Assembly (NCBI RefSeq): GCF_014397785.1
Contig: NZ_VZQQ01000036.1
Location: 1 to 64,000 of the forward strand
DNA: 64,000 nt
DNA from: Paraburkholderia podalyriae
GTDB taxonomy: Bacteria > Pseudomonadota > Gammaproteobacteria > Burkholderiales > Burkholderiaceae
Direction of reading: 5' to 3'
In this document: positions 34,632-42,938 of the stretch, piece by piece
Position numbering within the stretch: the stretch's first letter is position 1
How the letters are laid out: every line of letters starts with the position of its first letter
Made by a program: the position numbers and the translations under genes
Notes under the pieces: generated by a model
Told to the model about the DNA's origin: nothing
Databases searched by the model: none
The model's input: only the letters and a program-made list of their open reading frames with translations

Positions 34632-35306
34632 ATGGCGGAACTCTATCTGGTGCGGCATGGGCAAGCGTCTTTCGGCGCTGAAAACTATGACGAGCTTTCA
34701 TCTTCGGGCTTCGCCCAGTCGCGCTGGCTAGGCGAATACTTCGCGCAGTCGGACCTGAGCTTTGATCGCGTCGTGACCGGCACGATGCGGCGGCACGCTC
34801 AAACCGCAGACGCCTTGCTCACCGCGATGGGCGGCCAGCCAGTAGAGATCGCGCAGGACGCCGGTTTGAACGAGTACGATTTTCACGCGCTGTTTTCCGC
34901 GCTGGGAGAAAGCGGTCCGGCGTCGGGTCCCTTGCCCGACAGGTCGATGAAGCACTTCTACGAGAGACTCAAGCAGGCCTTGCAGCTTTGGTCCGAAGAT
35001 AAACTGCCTAGGCGCGTTCCTGAGACCTGGGGAGAGTTCCAGGCGCGTGTAGAGCACGCGCGTCTCGCCATTCAGCGTTCGGGCGGCAAGCGCGTTCTGG
35101 TGGTGAGTTCGGGCGGCCCGATCGCCGTCTTCACCCAGCAGATCCTGAACGCACCTGCGGCCGCCGCCATCGCGCTCAACATGCAGATCCGCAACAGTAG
35201 TGTGAGCCAGTACGTCTTCAACGACAGCGCGATGTCGCTGGTCACCTTTAACGCCTTGCCACATCTCGAACAGGTCGAGAGGCGCGAACTCGTTACCTAT
35301 GGCTGA
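34632..35306 (+). CDS. Histidine phosphatase family protein
   Basis: The 224-aa protein has the phosphohistidine signature 'YLVRHGQASFG' (catalytic His9 region), 'VVTGTMRRHAQTADAL', and a second His-free but conserved 'VLVVSSGGPIAVF' segment near residue 160. The canonical second His ('VSHGG') is replaced by Ser-Ser-Gly-Gly here, so activity may be altered. It overlaps the downstream phosphotransferase gene by 8 bases, which ties the two functionally. It could remove a phosphate from a phospho-intermediate made by that kinase. Confidence 0.85.
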   Translation: MAELYLVRHGQASFGAENYDELSSSGFAQSRWLGEYFAQSDLSFDRVVTGTMRRHAQTADALLTAMGGQPVEIAQDAGLNEYDFHALFSALGESGPASGPLPDRSMKHFYERLKQALQLWSEDKLPRRVPETWGEFQARVEHARLAIQRSGGKRVLVVSSGGPIAVFTQQILNAPAAAAIALNMQIRNSSVSQYVFNDSAMSLVTFNALPHLEQVERRELVTYG

Positions 35307-36348
35307 TTCGAATCCGGATTCCCGCGCCACGATGAATGCAAGTCTTCAGTTCGATGTCGTTGCCCTCACGCGCTATCTGACCGCACATGTTCCTGCCTTT
35401 CAGGGACCCGCGTCCGTCGAGAAGTTCGACGGCGGACAGTCGAACCCCACGTTTCTCCTCGAAGCGCAAAGCGGCCGCTATGTACTCCGGCGTCAGCCGC
35501 CGGGCGAACTGCTCAAGTCCGCCCACGCCGTGGACCGCGAATTTCGCGTGTTAAGTGCGCTCAGCAGCACGCCGGTTCCTGTGCCGCGGGTCCTGCACCT
35601 TTGCGAGGACCGCGAAGTGATCGGCGGCATGTTCTACGTGATGAGCTTCGAGGAGGGCGAAATCTACTGGGACCCGTCCTTGCCCGCGTTGCACGTGAAC
35701 GAGCGCGGCGCCATCTACGACGCGCTGATCGCCACGATGGCCGCTCTGCACGATGTGGATGTCGAGGCCGTTCGTCTTGCCGACTATGGCCGCGCGGGCA
35801 ACTACTTCTCGCGCCAGATCGACGTGTGGACCAAACAGTATCGCGCGGCGCAGACCGAAGACCTCGACGCCATGGAAGCGCTGATCGACTGGTTGCCGGC
35901 GCATTGTCCAGCCGAAGCGGGGAAGTCTTCGCTCGTGCACGGCGACTTTCGCATCGACAACCTGATTTTTCATCGCGGAACGCCGCGGGTTCGCGCGGTG
36001 CTCGACTGGGAACTCTCCACGCTCGGCAATCCGCTCGCCGACCTCGCGTACTTCTGCATGTGTCTGCGGCTTCCGCCCCAAGGCCATATCGTCGGTCTCG
36101 CGGGGCTGGACCGGGCTGCGCTTGGCGTGCCGGACGAGGCCGCGATCGTCGAGCGGTATTGCCGGCTGCGGGGCATCGGGCCGATCGAGAACTGGAATTT
36201 TTACCTCGCGTTCAGCTTCTTCCGGCTTGCCGCCATTGCGCAGGGCGTGAAGAAGCGTGCGCTTGGCGGCAATGCGTCGAACGAGAAGGCACGCCAGATA
36301 GGCGAAATGGCCGGTTCGCTCGCGCAGATGGGCGTCGACCTAACTTGA
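35299..36348 (+). CDS. Phosphotransferase family protein, ACAD10/11 kinase-domain-like
   Basis: The 349-aa protein has an aminoglycoside-phosphotransferase/choline-kinase fold. It shows 'NPTFLLEAQSGRYVLRRQP' (ATP-binding Lys/Arg region), catalytic loop 'VHGDFRIDNLIFH' with Asp216, and the Mg-binding 'VLDWELSTLGNPLADLAY' with Asp236. This subgroup is fused or adjacent to acyl-CoA dehydrogenases, as in human ACAD10/11 and bacterial LvaA, where it phosphorylates 4-hydroxyacyl-CoA. The adjacent SDR and acyl-CoA dehydrogenase genes fit that role. The start overlaps the upstream phosphatase gene. Confidence 0.87.
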   Translation: MADSNPDSRATMNASLQFDVVALTRYLTAHVPAFQGPASVEKFDGGQSNPTFLLEAQSGRYVLRRQPPGELLKSAHAVDREFRVLSALSSTPVPVPRVLHLCEDREVIGGMFYVMSFEEGEIYWDPSLPALHVNERGAIYDALIATMAALHDVDVEAVRLADYGRAGNYFSRQIDVWTKQYRAAQTEDLDAMEALIDWLPAHCPAEAGKSSLVHGDFRIDNLIFHRGTPRVRAVLDWELSTLGNPLADLAYFCMCLRLPPQGHIVGLAGLDRAALGVPDEAAIVERYCRLRGIGPIENWNFYLAFSFFRLAAIAQGVKKRALGGNASNEKARQIGEMAGSLAQMGVDLT

Positions 36349-36394
36349 CGCCTGGCGTTTGACGCATACACGTGGATATATCGAGGAGACAGCT

Positions 36395-37159
36395 GTGAGC
36401 ACCAATTTATTCGATTTGCACGGCAAGATTGCATTGGTCACGGGAGCGAGCCGTGGCATTGGCGAAGAGATCGCGAAGCTGCTCGCAGAGCAAGGCGCAC
36501 ATGTGATCGTATCGAGCCGGAAGCTCGAGGACTGCGAGACGGTGGCGCGCTTGATCAAGGAGGCGGGCGGCAGCGCCGAGGCGTACCCGTGCCACGTGGG
36601 GCGTCTCGACGACATTCAAGGCGTTTTTCAGCACATCCGCTCGCGGCATGGCCGGCTGGACATCCTCGTGAACAACGCGGCGGCGAATCCGTATTTCGGC
36701 CACATTCTCGATACCGATCTCGCGTCGTTCGAAAAGACGGTGGAGGTCAATCTGCGTGGCTACTTCTTCATGTCGGTCGAAGCGGGCAAGCTGATGCGCG
36801 AACACGGCGGCGGGGCGATCGTCAACACGGCTTCTGTCAATGCGCTGCAGCCTGGCGACAAGCAGGGCATCTATTCGATCACCAAGGCCGCCGTGGTCAA
36901 TATGACGCGCGCGTTCGCCAAGGAATGTGGCCCGTGCGGCATTCGCGTGAATGCGTTGCTGCCAGGCCTCACCAAGACCAAATTTGCCGGCGCCCTGTTC
37001 GAGGACCAGGCCATCTACGAAGCGTGGATGACGAAGATTCCGCTGCGCCGCCATGCAGAGCCGCGCGAGATGGCCGGCACGGTGCTGTATCTCGTCTCCG
37101 ATGCAGCGAGCTACACCAACGGCGAGTGCATCGTCGTTGATGGCGGACTGACGATCTGA
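36395..37159 (+). CDS. Short-chain dehydrogenase/reductase
   Basis: The GTG at 36395 is chosen because GAGGAG lies six bases upstream and the protein then starts like classical SDRs. The 254-aa protein has 'TGASRGIG' (16-23), 'NNAAANPYFG', a catalytic Ser in 'NTASVNALQPG' and Y160-SIT-K164. The C-terminal 'NGECIVVDGGLTI' is typical of FabG-like family members. It probably oxidises a hydroxyacyl-CoA in the pathway with the neighbouring acyl-CoA dehydrogenase. Confidence 0.92.
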   Translation: MSTNLFDLHGKIALVTGASRGIGEEIAKLLAEQGAHVIVSSRKLEDCETVARLIKEAGGSAEAYPCHVGRLDDIQGVFQHIRSRHGRLDILVNNAAANPYFGHILDTDLASFEKTVEVNLRGYFFMSVEAGKLMREHGGGAIVNTASVNALQPGDKQGIYSITKAAVVNMTRAFAKECGPCGIRVNALLPGLTKTKFAGALFEDQAIYEAWMTKIPLRRHAEPREMAGTVLYLVSDAASYTNGECIVVDGGLTI

Positions 37160-37226
37160 TCAAGAGAACGGCGCAGCATCGACGCTCGCGCCGCGCGACA
37201 TTCACAAGGATTCAAGGAAGAGCAAA

Positions 37227-38471
37227 ATGGACTTTGCCTATAGCCCGAAAGTCGAAGCGCTGTGCGCGCAGGTGCGTGCGTTCATGGACACGCAAATCGT
37301 GCCGCGCATCCACCAATGGCACGAAGAAGTGAGCGCAGGACAATACCCTGTTTCCTTCATGGACGACTTGAAGGAGAGGGCCCGTGCGGAGGGCCTCTGG
37401 AACCTGTTCTTGCCGCATCTGCGCGAGGACGAGCCGGGCACGCGGCTGACCAACCTCGAGTACGCCCCACTTGCCGAGATCATGGGGCGTGTTTCCTGGG
37501 CTTCCGAAGTATTCAATTGCAATGCGCCGGATACGGGCAACATGGAACTGCTCCATATGTTCGCCACGCCTGCGCAACGAAAGAGGTGGCTCGATCCGCT
37601 GCTCGACGGCAAGATCCGCTCGGCGTTTGCAATGACCGAACCCGCGGTGGCCTCTTCGGACGCGACCAATATCACCACGTCCGTTCGTCTCGATGGCGAC
37701 GAATACGTGATCGATGGCCGCAAGTGGTTCATCACGAACGCAGCGCACCCGAATTGCCAGCTGTTTATCGTCATGGGGAAAACGAACCCGGATGCGCCCG
37801 CGCATCGTCAGCAAAGCATGATTCTCGTGCCGCGCGACACGCCGGGTGTGAAGGTCATCCGCAATATCACCGTGGTCAATCACACGGCGCCCGAAGGCCA
37901 CTGCGAGATCGAATTCAGGGACGTGCGCGTACCGCGCTCGAATCTTCTGGGCGAAGAGGGCAGCGGCTTTGCGCTCGCCCAGGCGCGTCTTGGCCCGGGG
38001 CGCATTCACCACTGCATGCGCTCAATTGGCGCTGCCGAGCTGGCGCTCGAGTTGATGATCGAACGTGCGCAGGCGCGCACGGCGTTCGGTAAGAAGCTAT
38101 ATGAGCACGGCAGTGTTGCGGAATGGATCGCGAAGTCGCGCATCGAAATCGATCAGGCTCGTCTCCTCGTGCTGAAGGCCGCGTGGATGATCGACACCGT
38201 GGGCGCCAAGGAGGCGCGCAAGGAAATCTCGATGATCAAGGCACTCGTGCCTAGCGTGCACACCGCCGTGTGTGAACGGGCGATACAGGCCTTCGGCGCC
38301 ATGGGCCTGAGCCCCGACACGCCGCTGGCGGACAGCTGGACCTGGGGGCGCGCATTGCGCTTCGCCGATGGCCCGGACGAGGTGCATCTCCAGAGCATTG
38401 CGCGCATGGAGATCAAGGCGCGGCCCTATGCGCCGGGCCACAAGAATCCATACCTGACGCTCGCGGTGTAG
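37227..38471 (+). CDS. Acyl-CoA dehydrogenase, ACAD10/11-like
   Basis: The 414-aa protein carries the acyl-CoA dehydrogenase signatures 'FAMTEPAVASSDATNI' and 'GRKWFITNAAHPNCQLFIVMGKTNPDAPAHRQQS', and the C-terminal 'AIQAFGAMGLSPDTPLADSWTWGRALRFADGPDEVH'. The GPDEVH ending is characteristic of the ACAD10/11 group that works with the phosphotransferase encoded two genes upstream. FAD enzyme, cytoplasmic, electrons to ETF. It follows the SDR gene by 67 bases with an AAGGAAGAG ribosome-binding site. Confidence 0.92.
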   Translation: MDFAYSPKVEALCAQVRAFMDTQIVPRIHQWHEEVSAGQYPVSFMDDLKERARAEGLWNLFLPHLREDEPGTRLTNLEYAPLAEIMGRVSWASEVFNCNAPDTGNMELLHMFATPAQRKRWLDPLLDGKIRSAFAMTEPAVASSDATNITTSVRLDGDEYVIDGRKWFITNAAHPNCQLFIVMGKTNPDAPAHRQQSMILVPRDTPGVKVIRNITVVNHTAPEGHCEIEFRDVRVPRSNLLGEEGSGFALAQARLGPGRIHHCMRSIGAAELALELMIERAQARTAFGKKLYEHGSVAEWIAKSRIEIDQARLLVLKAAWMIDTVGAKEARKEISMIKALVPSVHTAVCERAIQAFGAMGLSPDTPLADSWTWGRALRFADGPDEVHLQSIARMEIKARPYAPGHKNPYLTLAV

Positions 38472-38557
38472 GGCATGGCAGCGGGTTGACGACGCGAAGA
38501 ACTTGCGCGTATCGTCGTGCAAGCCACTCGCCACAGCGATCTGGAGGCCACCTGGAA

Positions 38558-39358
38558 ATGCCTATCAATGTCGCCAACTGTCGTACCCTCCCGACCACGG
38601 TGTCGACCGGCAACTTCAACGGCGGGGCGTTCGTACCACTGGTCAACGGCTTGCATCGCCACTACACGGCGGCGAACTGCCGGGTCAACCTGAATCCGGC
38701 GATGAATGTCGGCGTCGGCATTGCGGGCCTCACGAGCCTGAATCCGCAGGCCGCGCCCACCGGTGACACCTATTTCCTGCCATTCGCGACCGACGAAATC
38801 ACTTCGATGGTGCTCCCGTCGCCCGGCGGCGCAGGCGCGCCGCAGTCGTTTCTGACGACGAACCTGTCTGGCTGCATGGTCTACGTCGACAGCGTGCACG
38901 GCGTACCGGGGTCCATTGTCGTCTACCACGCGAACAACCAGTCCAATGCGCCGGGCGGTCACTTGGGCGGCTTGCAGCCGACGCTGGAACTGCCGGCTTG
39001 CACCGCTTACCTGAATAACCTGTACAATACCGCGCGCGGCCACCTTGCGGCGGCTCCGCTCGGGCTGAACCTGCTGCCGCTCGGCAACGTGGCCAAGCCG
39101 GCCTACAACGCCGGCGCGATGGCCGAGATCAACCGCAAGCTCGGGCAGTCGCGCACGAACGTCGAGTTCACCGGCGGCACCATCGTGTTCGGCCACGTGA
39201 ACGGAGCACACTGGGAACTCTTCTGGGCGACCTACGGCAGTTGTGAATATGACCGCCCGGCCTATGCGCCCAAAGCCTGGTTCGGGCACGACCACCGCAA
39301 TCCGACGGCCAGTACCAATCCTAACTACCGGGTGCTCGGGTCCGCGCAGTTCGTCTAG
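38558..39358 (+). CDS. Hypothetical protein with LSGC motif, candidate CNF1/BLF1-like deamidase
   Basis: The ATG at 38558 gives 266 aa. No signal peptide or membrane span is seen. The segment 'TTNLSGCMVYVDSVHG' has Cys106 in LSGC with Thr100 six residues before it and His124 eighteen after ('VVYHAN'). CNF1, Bordetella DNT and Burkholderia BLF1 share LSGC with catalytic Cys and a His 12-15 residues later. BLF1 has Thr88/Cys94/His106, the same Thr-Cys spacing. The flanks ('DTYFLPFATDEITSMV' before, 'WELFWATYGSCEYDRPAY' late) do not look like known toxins to me. So glutamine deamidase activity is a hypothesis. No secretion genes are adjacent. Confidence 0.6.
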   Translation: MPINVANCRTLPTTVSTGNFNGGAFVPLVNGLHRHYTAANCRVNLNPAMNVGVGIAGLTSLNPQAAPTGDTYFLPFATDEITSMVLPSPGGAGAPQSFLTTNLSGCMVYVDSVHGVPGSIVVYHANNQSNAPGGHLGGLQPTLELPACTAYLNNLYNTARGHLAAAPLGLNLLPLGNVAKPAYNAGAMAEINRKLGQSRTNVEFTGGTIVFGHVNGAHWELFWATYGSCEYDRPAYAPKAWFGHDHRNPTASTNPNYRVLGSAQFV

Positions 39359-39949
39359 CCAGAGACCGGGCGGAAAAGCACGCGAAGCGCAACTCACGCT
39401 CGTCGAGCGAAACGCTGCATTTCACACCGCCCGCAGTTGCCTCACCAATAGCGGTCTCATTCAGTCGAAATTCGGCTAAGCGACGTGCCTAGGTCCACAA
39501 TTGCTCCGCGAGTGCGGCGTTAGTGTTCTCCGTAATTTGACGCAAATTAATTCGGCAACATTTTGCTACGGGAAGCGCTGGACCAGTAGCAAACATTCCG
39601 GCAGCCGGAAGGCGCGGGCAATTTTTTTCAGTGCCCCTGCGGTGACGGTATACCTGACGGTATCACCTGCATTTGCGTCAAGAAGATCCTTTAAGTTCAA
39701 CGATATATGGCGGCAAAAGATAATAGAGTGGGTGGAACGTGACCGAACGCGCTTGTAGGCAGTGATTGATTGTCCAGTCCTGCAGCGGCGGGTCCACCTT
39801 TGTTTCCTCTGTTGCCAAAACGCGACATTAGTTTGCCAAAGAGTTGCGATTTGATCCGGCGTAGGTCTTGGCGTAGGTCGGTCGTCGGAAGCCCGTCGGG
39901 CAAGGCAACTTCAATACTTCGAAGAGAACGAATAGCGGGGCCGCGATTG
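39359..39949. other. 591 bases without a recognisable gene
   Basis: Short frames only, none with family character; the composition becomes AT-richer around 39530-39740. Together with the beta-propeller fragment that follows, it looks like a decayed insertion region between the LSGC gene and the diguanylate cyclase. Confidence 0.4.
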
Positions 39950-40203
39950 CGGTGGCACTCGCCGTCCATCACAACGCGACCCGGGTCGATCTGCCGGGCG
40001 CACGAGGCAGCCGCGGCCTCTATATCGTTGCGCAACTACACCTCGCGTTTGTCGCGTGCGAAGGCAACGACAGACTGCTGACGCTGAACCTGCTCACCAG
40101 GCAGGTCGTCCAGTCATTCGACGATCCATCAACACATCGCGCCTATTTCCCGCTGAAGAACATCGACGGACGTCCGGTGCTGCGCGTCATGGCGCCCCGA
40201 TAG
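39950..40203 (+). pseudogene. YncE/YVTN beta-propeller protein gene, 3' fragment
   Basis: The frame reads 'HHNATRVDLPGARGSRGLYI', 'LHLAFVACEGNDRLLTLNLLTRQVVQSF' and ends 'HRAYFPLKNIDGRPVLRVMAP'. These are the repeat units and the C-terminus of YncE-like exported propellers, but the protein is only about 84 residues instead of 330 or more. The middle is missing between VVQSF and the terminal unit, and there is no signal peptide. I read it as a deleted remnant. Confidence 0.6.
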
Positions 40204-40711
40204 GTTTTGCCGTCGCTGGGAAACGATGACGAACATAGGAGGTTGGACACAACACAGGAGATATACCCTGTGTCTCGGGTCAGTCGGACTATGACGGGGC
40301 CGTTTCCGTGCCGTTTTCAGCCAGTCGACAACGGGCCGAAGATCGTCGACAATTTCATGCCGCGAATCAACGCGTTTGAATTGGCGATGACGAACCTTGG
40401 GACTTTGAAAGGCATCCCTGAACTTGCGAATCTACCCGCGAGCAATCGGCGCGTCCGTTGGCGACGAGCCTATCGTCTTAGCTTGCGCCATTGCTGATAT
40501 GGGCTGGTCTCCTCGCCTGCATTCCATGCACCGGATTGGTTTGGGACTGGAAGCAGTTGGCCTGCTTGCCGCGGTTCAAGAATGAGGGCTGCAATGCCGA
40601 TAGCCTTTGAATCGCGTGGGCCAAGCTCGTAGCGGTTTCGGCGGTGCGGTTGGCGCAGAGCGAACAAATGTGAATAACGGCAAAACCTGAATTCTAGCGA
40701 GGGTAGTTGGC
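40204..40711. other. 508 bases without a recognisable gene
   Basis: No frame has a family signature. An imperfect palindrome ACACAGG...CCCTGTGT lies near 40255-40276, but it lacks the T-tract and half-sites of the shared promoter elements. The diguanylate cyclase promoter should be in the last 100 bases. Confidence 0.4.
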
Positions 40712-41788
40712 ATGGGCGAGGTGGATTCTCAATTTTGGCCCGGCCAGGCGGTGTTTGGCGCGTTTCCGAAGAACCCCGAGAAGGAACAGGCGATACTGCG
40801 CATATCACTTGGAACTGTAGTTCTTCTCGCGTACGTGGCTGCCACTTGCGTTTATCACTCGAAGAGTGTCTACGCGACGCTGGCGACGGTCGTTTTTTAT
40901 GTGATGTTCGGAGCCATGACGTACGTCACCGCGACGCTGGTGCCAGCGCGCTCACACCTTAGATTGGCCGTCACCACGCTGATCGATCAGGCAACGGTGA
41001 CGACGGCCCTGGCGGTTGGTGGTCAGGCCGCGCTTCCGTTGCTCTGGGTCGTTTTCTGGTTCCTGGTTGGTGCCGGCTGCCGTTACGGCCGACGAATGCT
41101 CGGACTGTCGTGTGCGGTGGCGCTTGCCGGCCTCGTCGGCCTGATGCATTGGCAACCGTGGTGGCGGACAAACATCCCGGCCGGCCTCGGCGTGACGTTC
41201 AGCGTCGCGGCAACGTCGCTGTACCTGGCGGTGCTCGTATATCGACTGGAAAAACAAGGTGCGACCGACCCGCTGACGGGGCTGAGCAATCGCATCCGGC
41301 TCGAGCAGGCGATTGCCCGGACGCGGGTCGCTCGAGGCGCCGCAGCCGGTCAGACTGCTTTGTTTCTCATCGACCTGGACGGTTTCAAGGAAGTGAACGA
41401 CTCCCACGGGCATGCAGTAGGGGACGAATTGCTACGGAGTTTTGCCACGGCTCTGGTAAGCCGGATGCGCCGCGGTGACATGCCTGCTCGATTGGGCGGA
41501 GATGAGTTTGTGGTCCTTGCCCACCACGTAAATGGTAGGGAAGGCGCGCGAAAAATTGCCGACGGTATTCATGCCATCCTGAGCGGCGTGCGGACCGTTG
41601 GTGGACATCCGGTTGCCGTCTCCGCCAGCATTGGAGTGTGCATGCTGGCGGAAGGCGCCGAAGGCGTTGGTCTTGATGCCCGAACATTGATACGCGCTGC
41701 TGATAGCGCAATGTACCGGGCGAAATCGCTCGGTGCGGGTCGGACAGCGTTTGCCGACGCAACCGAGATGCAGCCAGTAGCGACGTGA
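40712..41788 (+). CDS. Membrane diguanylate cyclase (GGDEF)
   Basis: The 358-aa protein has five or six membrane spans in residues 25-180, then a GGDEF domain opening with 'DPLTGLSNRIRLEQAI'. The active-site motif is G262-GDEF266. An RxxD product-inhibition site (R254-RG-D257) sits exactly five residues before it. 'LIDLDGFKEVNDSHGHAVGDELL' is also conserved. It should be an active, feedback-inhibited cyclase producing cyclic-di-GMP. The sensor signal of the membrane domain is unknown. Confidence 0.93.
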   Translation: MGEVDSQFWPGQAVFGAFPKNPEKEQAILRISLGTVVLLAYVAATCVYHSKSVYATLATVVFYVMFGAMTYVTATLVPARSHLRLAVTTLIDQATVTTALAVGGQAALPLLWVVFWFLVGAGCRYGRRMLGLSCAVALAGLVGLMHWQPWWRTNIPAGLGVTFSVAATSLYLAVLVYRLEKQGATDPLTGLSNRIRLEQAIARTRVARGAAAGQTALFLIDLDGFKEVNDSHGHAVGDELLRSFATALVSRMRRGDMPARLGGDEFVVLAHHVNGREGARKIADGIHAILSGVRTVGGHPVAVSASIGVCMLAEGAEGVGLDARTLIRAADSAMYRAKSLGAGRTAFADATEMQPVAT

Positions 41789-42097
41789 GCGTGCAACGCC
41801 ACTCCAAATTCGAGCCGGCACATCGCGCGCGCGACTTCAAACTGACGGTGAACAGCCTGAACTGTTAATGACGAAACCTGCACGACGGGGAACCAGGTGC
41901 CACCCGTCGGCGCAGACTGCTCCTTCCCTCTGGATGATTCCACATCAGCGCTTTCTGAGTTTCTGTGTAAAATTCTGGCGTCGCATTCTGAGTCGCCATC
42001 CGGAAGAACGGGGATGGGGCTAAGGCAGGTAGTGGCGGAGTTTTGCAACTACCATTTGCAAATCGGGATTTGCCGCGAAACATGAAGACGTTCCCGC

Positions 42098-42131
42098 AGA
42101 ACGGATATGTGGCGTGACACATATCCGTTCT
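42098..42131. terminator. Perfect 14-bp hairpin
   Basis: AGAACGGATATGTG (42098-42111) and CACATATCCGTTCT (42118-42131) form a perfect stem with a GCGTGA loop, between the diguanylate cyclase and phnA genes. There is no long T-tract on the plus side. It could be a terminator acting in either direction, a small RNA hairpin or a protein-binding palindrome. Confidence 0.55.
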
Positions 42132-42340
42132 TATGACTTCACCGGACGGTTGGCCTTTGCCGTCGCATAAGATCTGGATTCCCTCTCTCCGTGCCTGGAA
42201 TTATCGAGACAGGCCGCGCCGGTCGGCAGCGCGTGCTGCCAGCTTCGACCACGCGTTGATTTACTCATCTCGCGCGATGCCTGCCGGCATCCGTGATTGA
42301 CCAGGCGGCAAACGCCAATGCCTGGCACCAGGAATGACAC

Positions 42341-42685
42341 ATGAGCGCATTACCTCCCTGCCCGAAATGCAATTCCGAGTTCGTCTACCAGGACGGGAAC
42401 GTCTACATCTGCCCCGAGTGCTCGCACGAATGGGCTGCGGATGCAACGGCCGATCCGGCTGAAACGGCCGGCAAGGTGTATCGCGATTCGGCCGGGAATA
42501 TCCTGCAGGACGGCGACACGGTCACGGTCATCAAGGATCTGAAGCTGAAGGGCTCCGGCGGTGTGATCAAGATGGGCACGAAGGTAAAGAACATCCGTCT
42601 CGTCGATAGCGATCACGATATCGATTGCAAGATCGATGGCTTTGGCGCGATGAGTCTGAAGTCTGAATTCGTCAGGAAGGCGTGA
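42341..42685 (+). CDS. PhnA/YjdM family zinc-ribbon protein
   Basis: The 114-aa protein begins with a zinc ribbon, CPKC at residues 7-10 and CPEC near residues 27-30. It continues with the well-conserved 'DSAGNILQDGDTVTVIKDLKLKGSG' and 'IKMGTKVKNIRLV...DHDIDCKIDGFG' of the YjdM (former PhnA) family. Despite the old name, the family is not required for phosphonate use and its role is unknown. Complete and of normal length. Confidence 0.92.
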   Translation: MSALPPCPKCNSEFVYQDGNVYICPECSHEWAADATADPAETAGKVYRDSAGNILQDGDTVTVIKDLKLKGSGGVIKMGTKVKNIRLVDSDHDIDCKIDGFGAMSLKSEFVRKA

Positions 42686-42738
42686 CGAAGCGTGCGCCTT
42701 AGGGGCGCATTTCCCGCGCGCGCCCCATGATTGAGAAA

Positions 42739-42933
42739 CTAGAACACACCGAAATCGTCGTTGCTGTCGGGAACCGCAGCGAGCAGGTTTGCAAGCGCGC
42801 GCCAGCCGATCAGGCTCGATAGCGATATCGCTGCGCGTAGCCAGTGCTCGGCGCGTGAGCCTGGGTTCGTCGGCGGTGCAGGCGTTACGCAGCGCATCCG
42901 TCGCATTGCGGTTTTCGTTGATCGGACCTCCAT
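42739..42933 (-). CDS. Possible small protein, 64 aa
   Basis: A minus-strand frame from an ATG at 42933 starts five bases after the stop of the NmrA-like gene. It encodes 64 residues with a hydrophobic middle ('WLRAAISLSSLIGWRALANLLAAV') and an acidic tail. I do not recognise it. Its position directly behind an upstream gene favours co-transcription, but no good ribosome-binding site is seen, so it may be spurious. Confidence 0.3.
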   Translation of the reverse strand: MEVRSTKTAMRRMRCVTPAPPTNPGSRAEHWLRAAISLSSLIGWRALANLLAAVPDSNDDFGVF

Positions 42934-42938
42934 GCGGC

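Noticed and set aside
37339..37356. GACAATACCCTGTTTCC, similar to the shared hairpin
   Set aside because: It lies inside the acyl-CoA dehydrogenase coding sequence and has only one proper arm, so it is probably coincidental.
40255..40276. Imperfect palindrome ACACAGG...CCCTGTGT resembling the shared promoter hairpin
   Set aside because: No T-tract and no ACCTA half-sites follow, and the palindrome is not exact; chance is likely.
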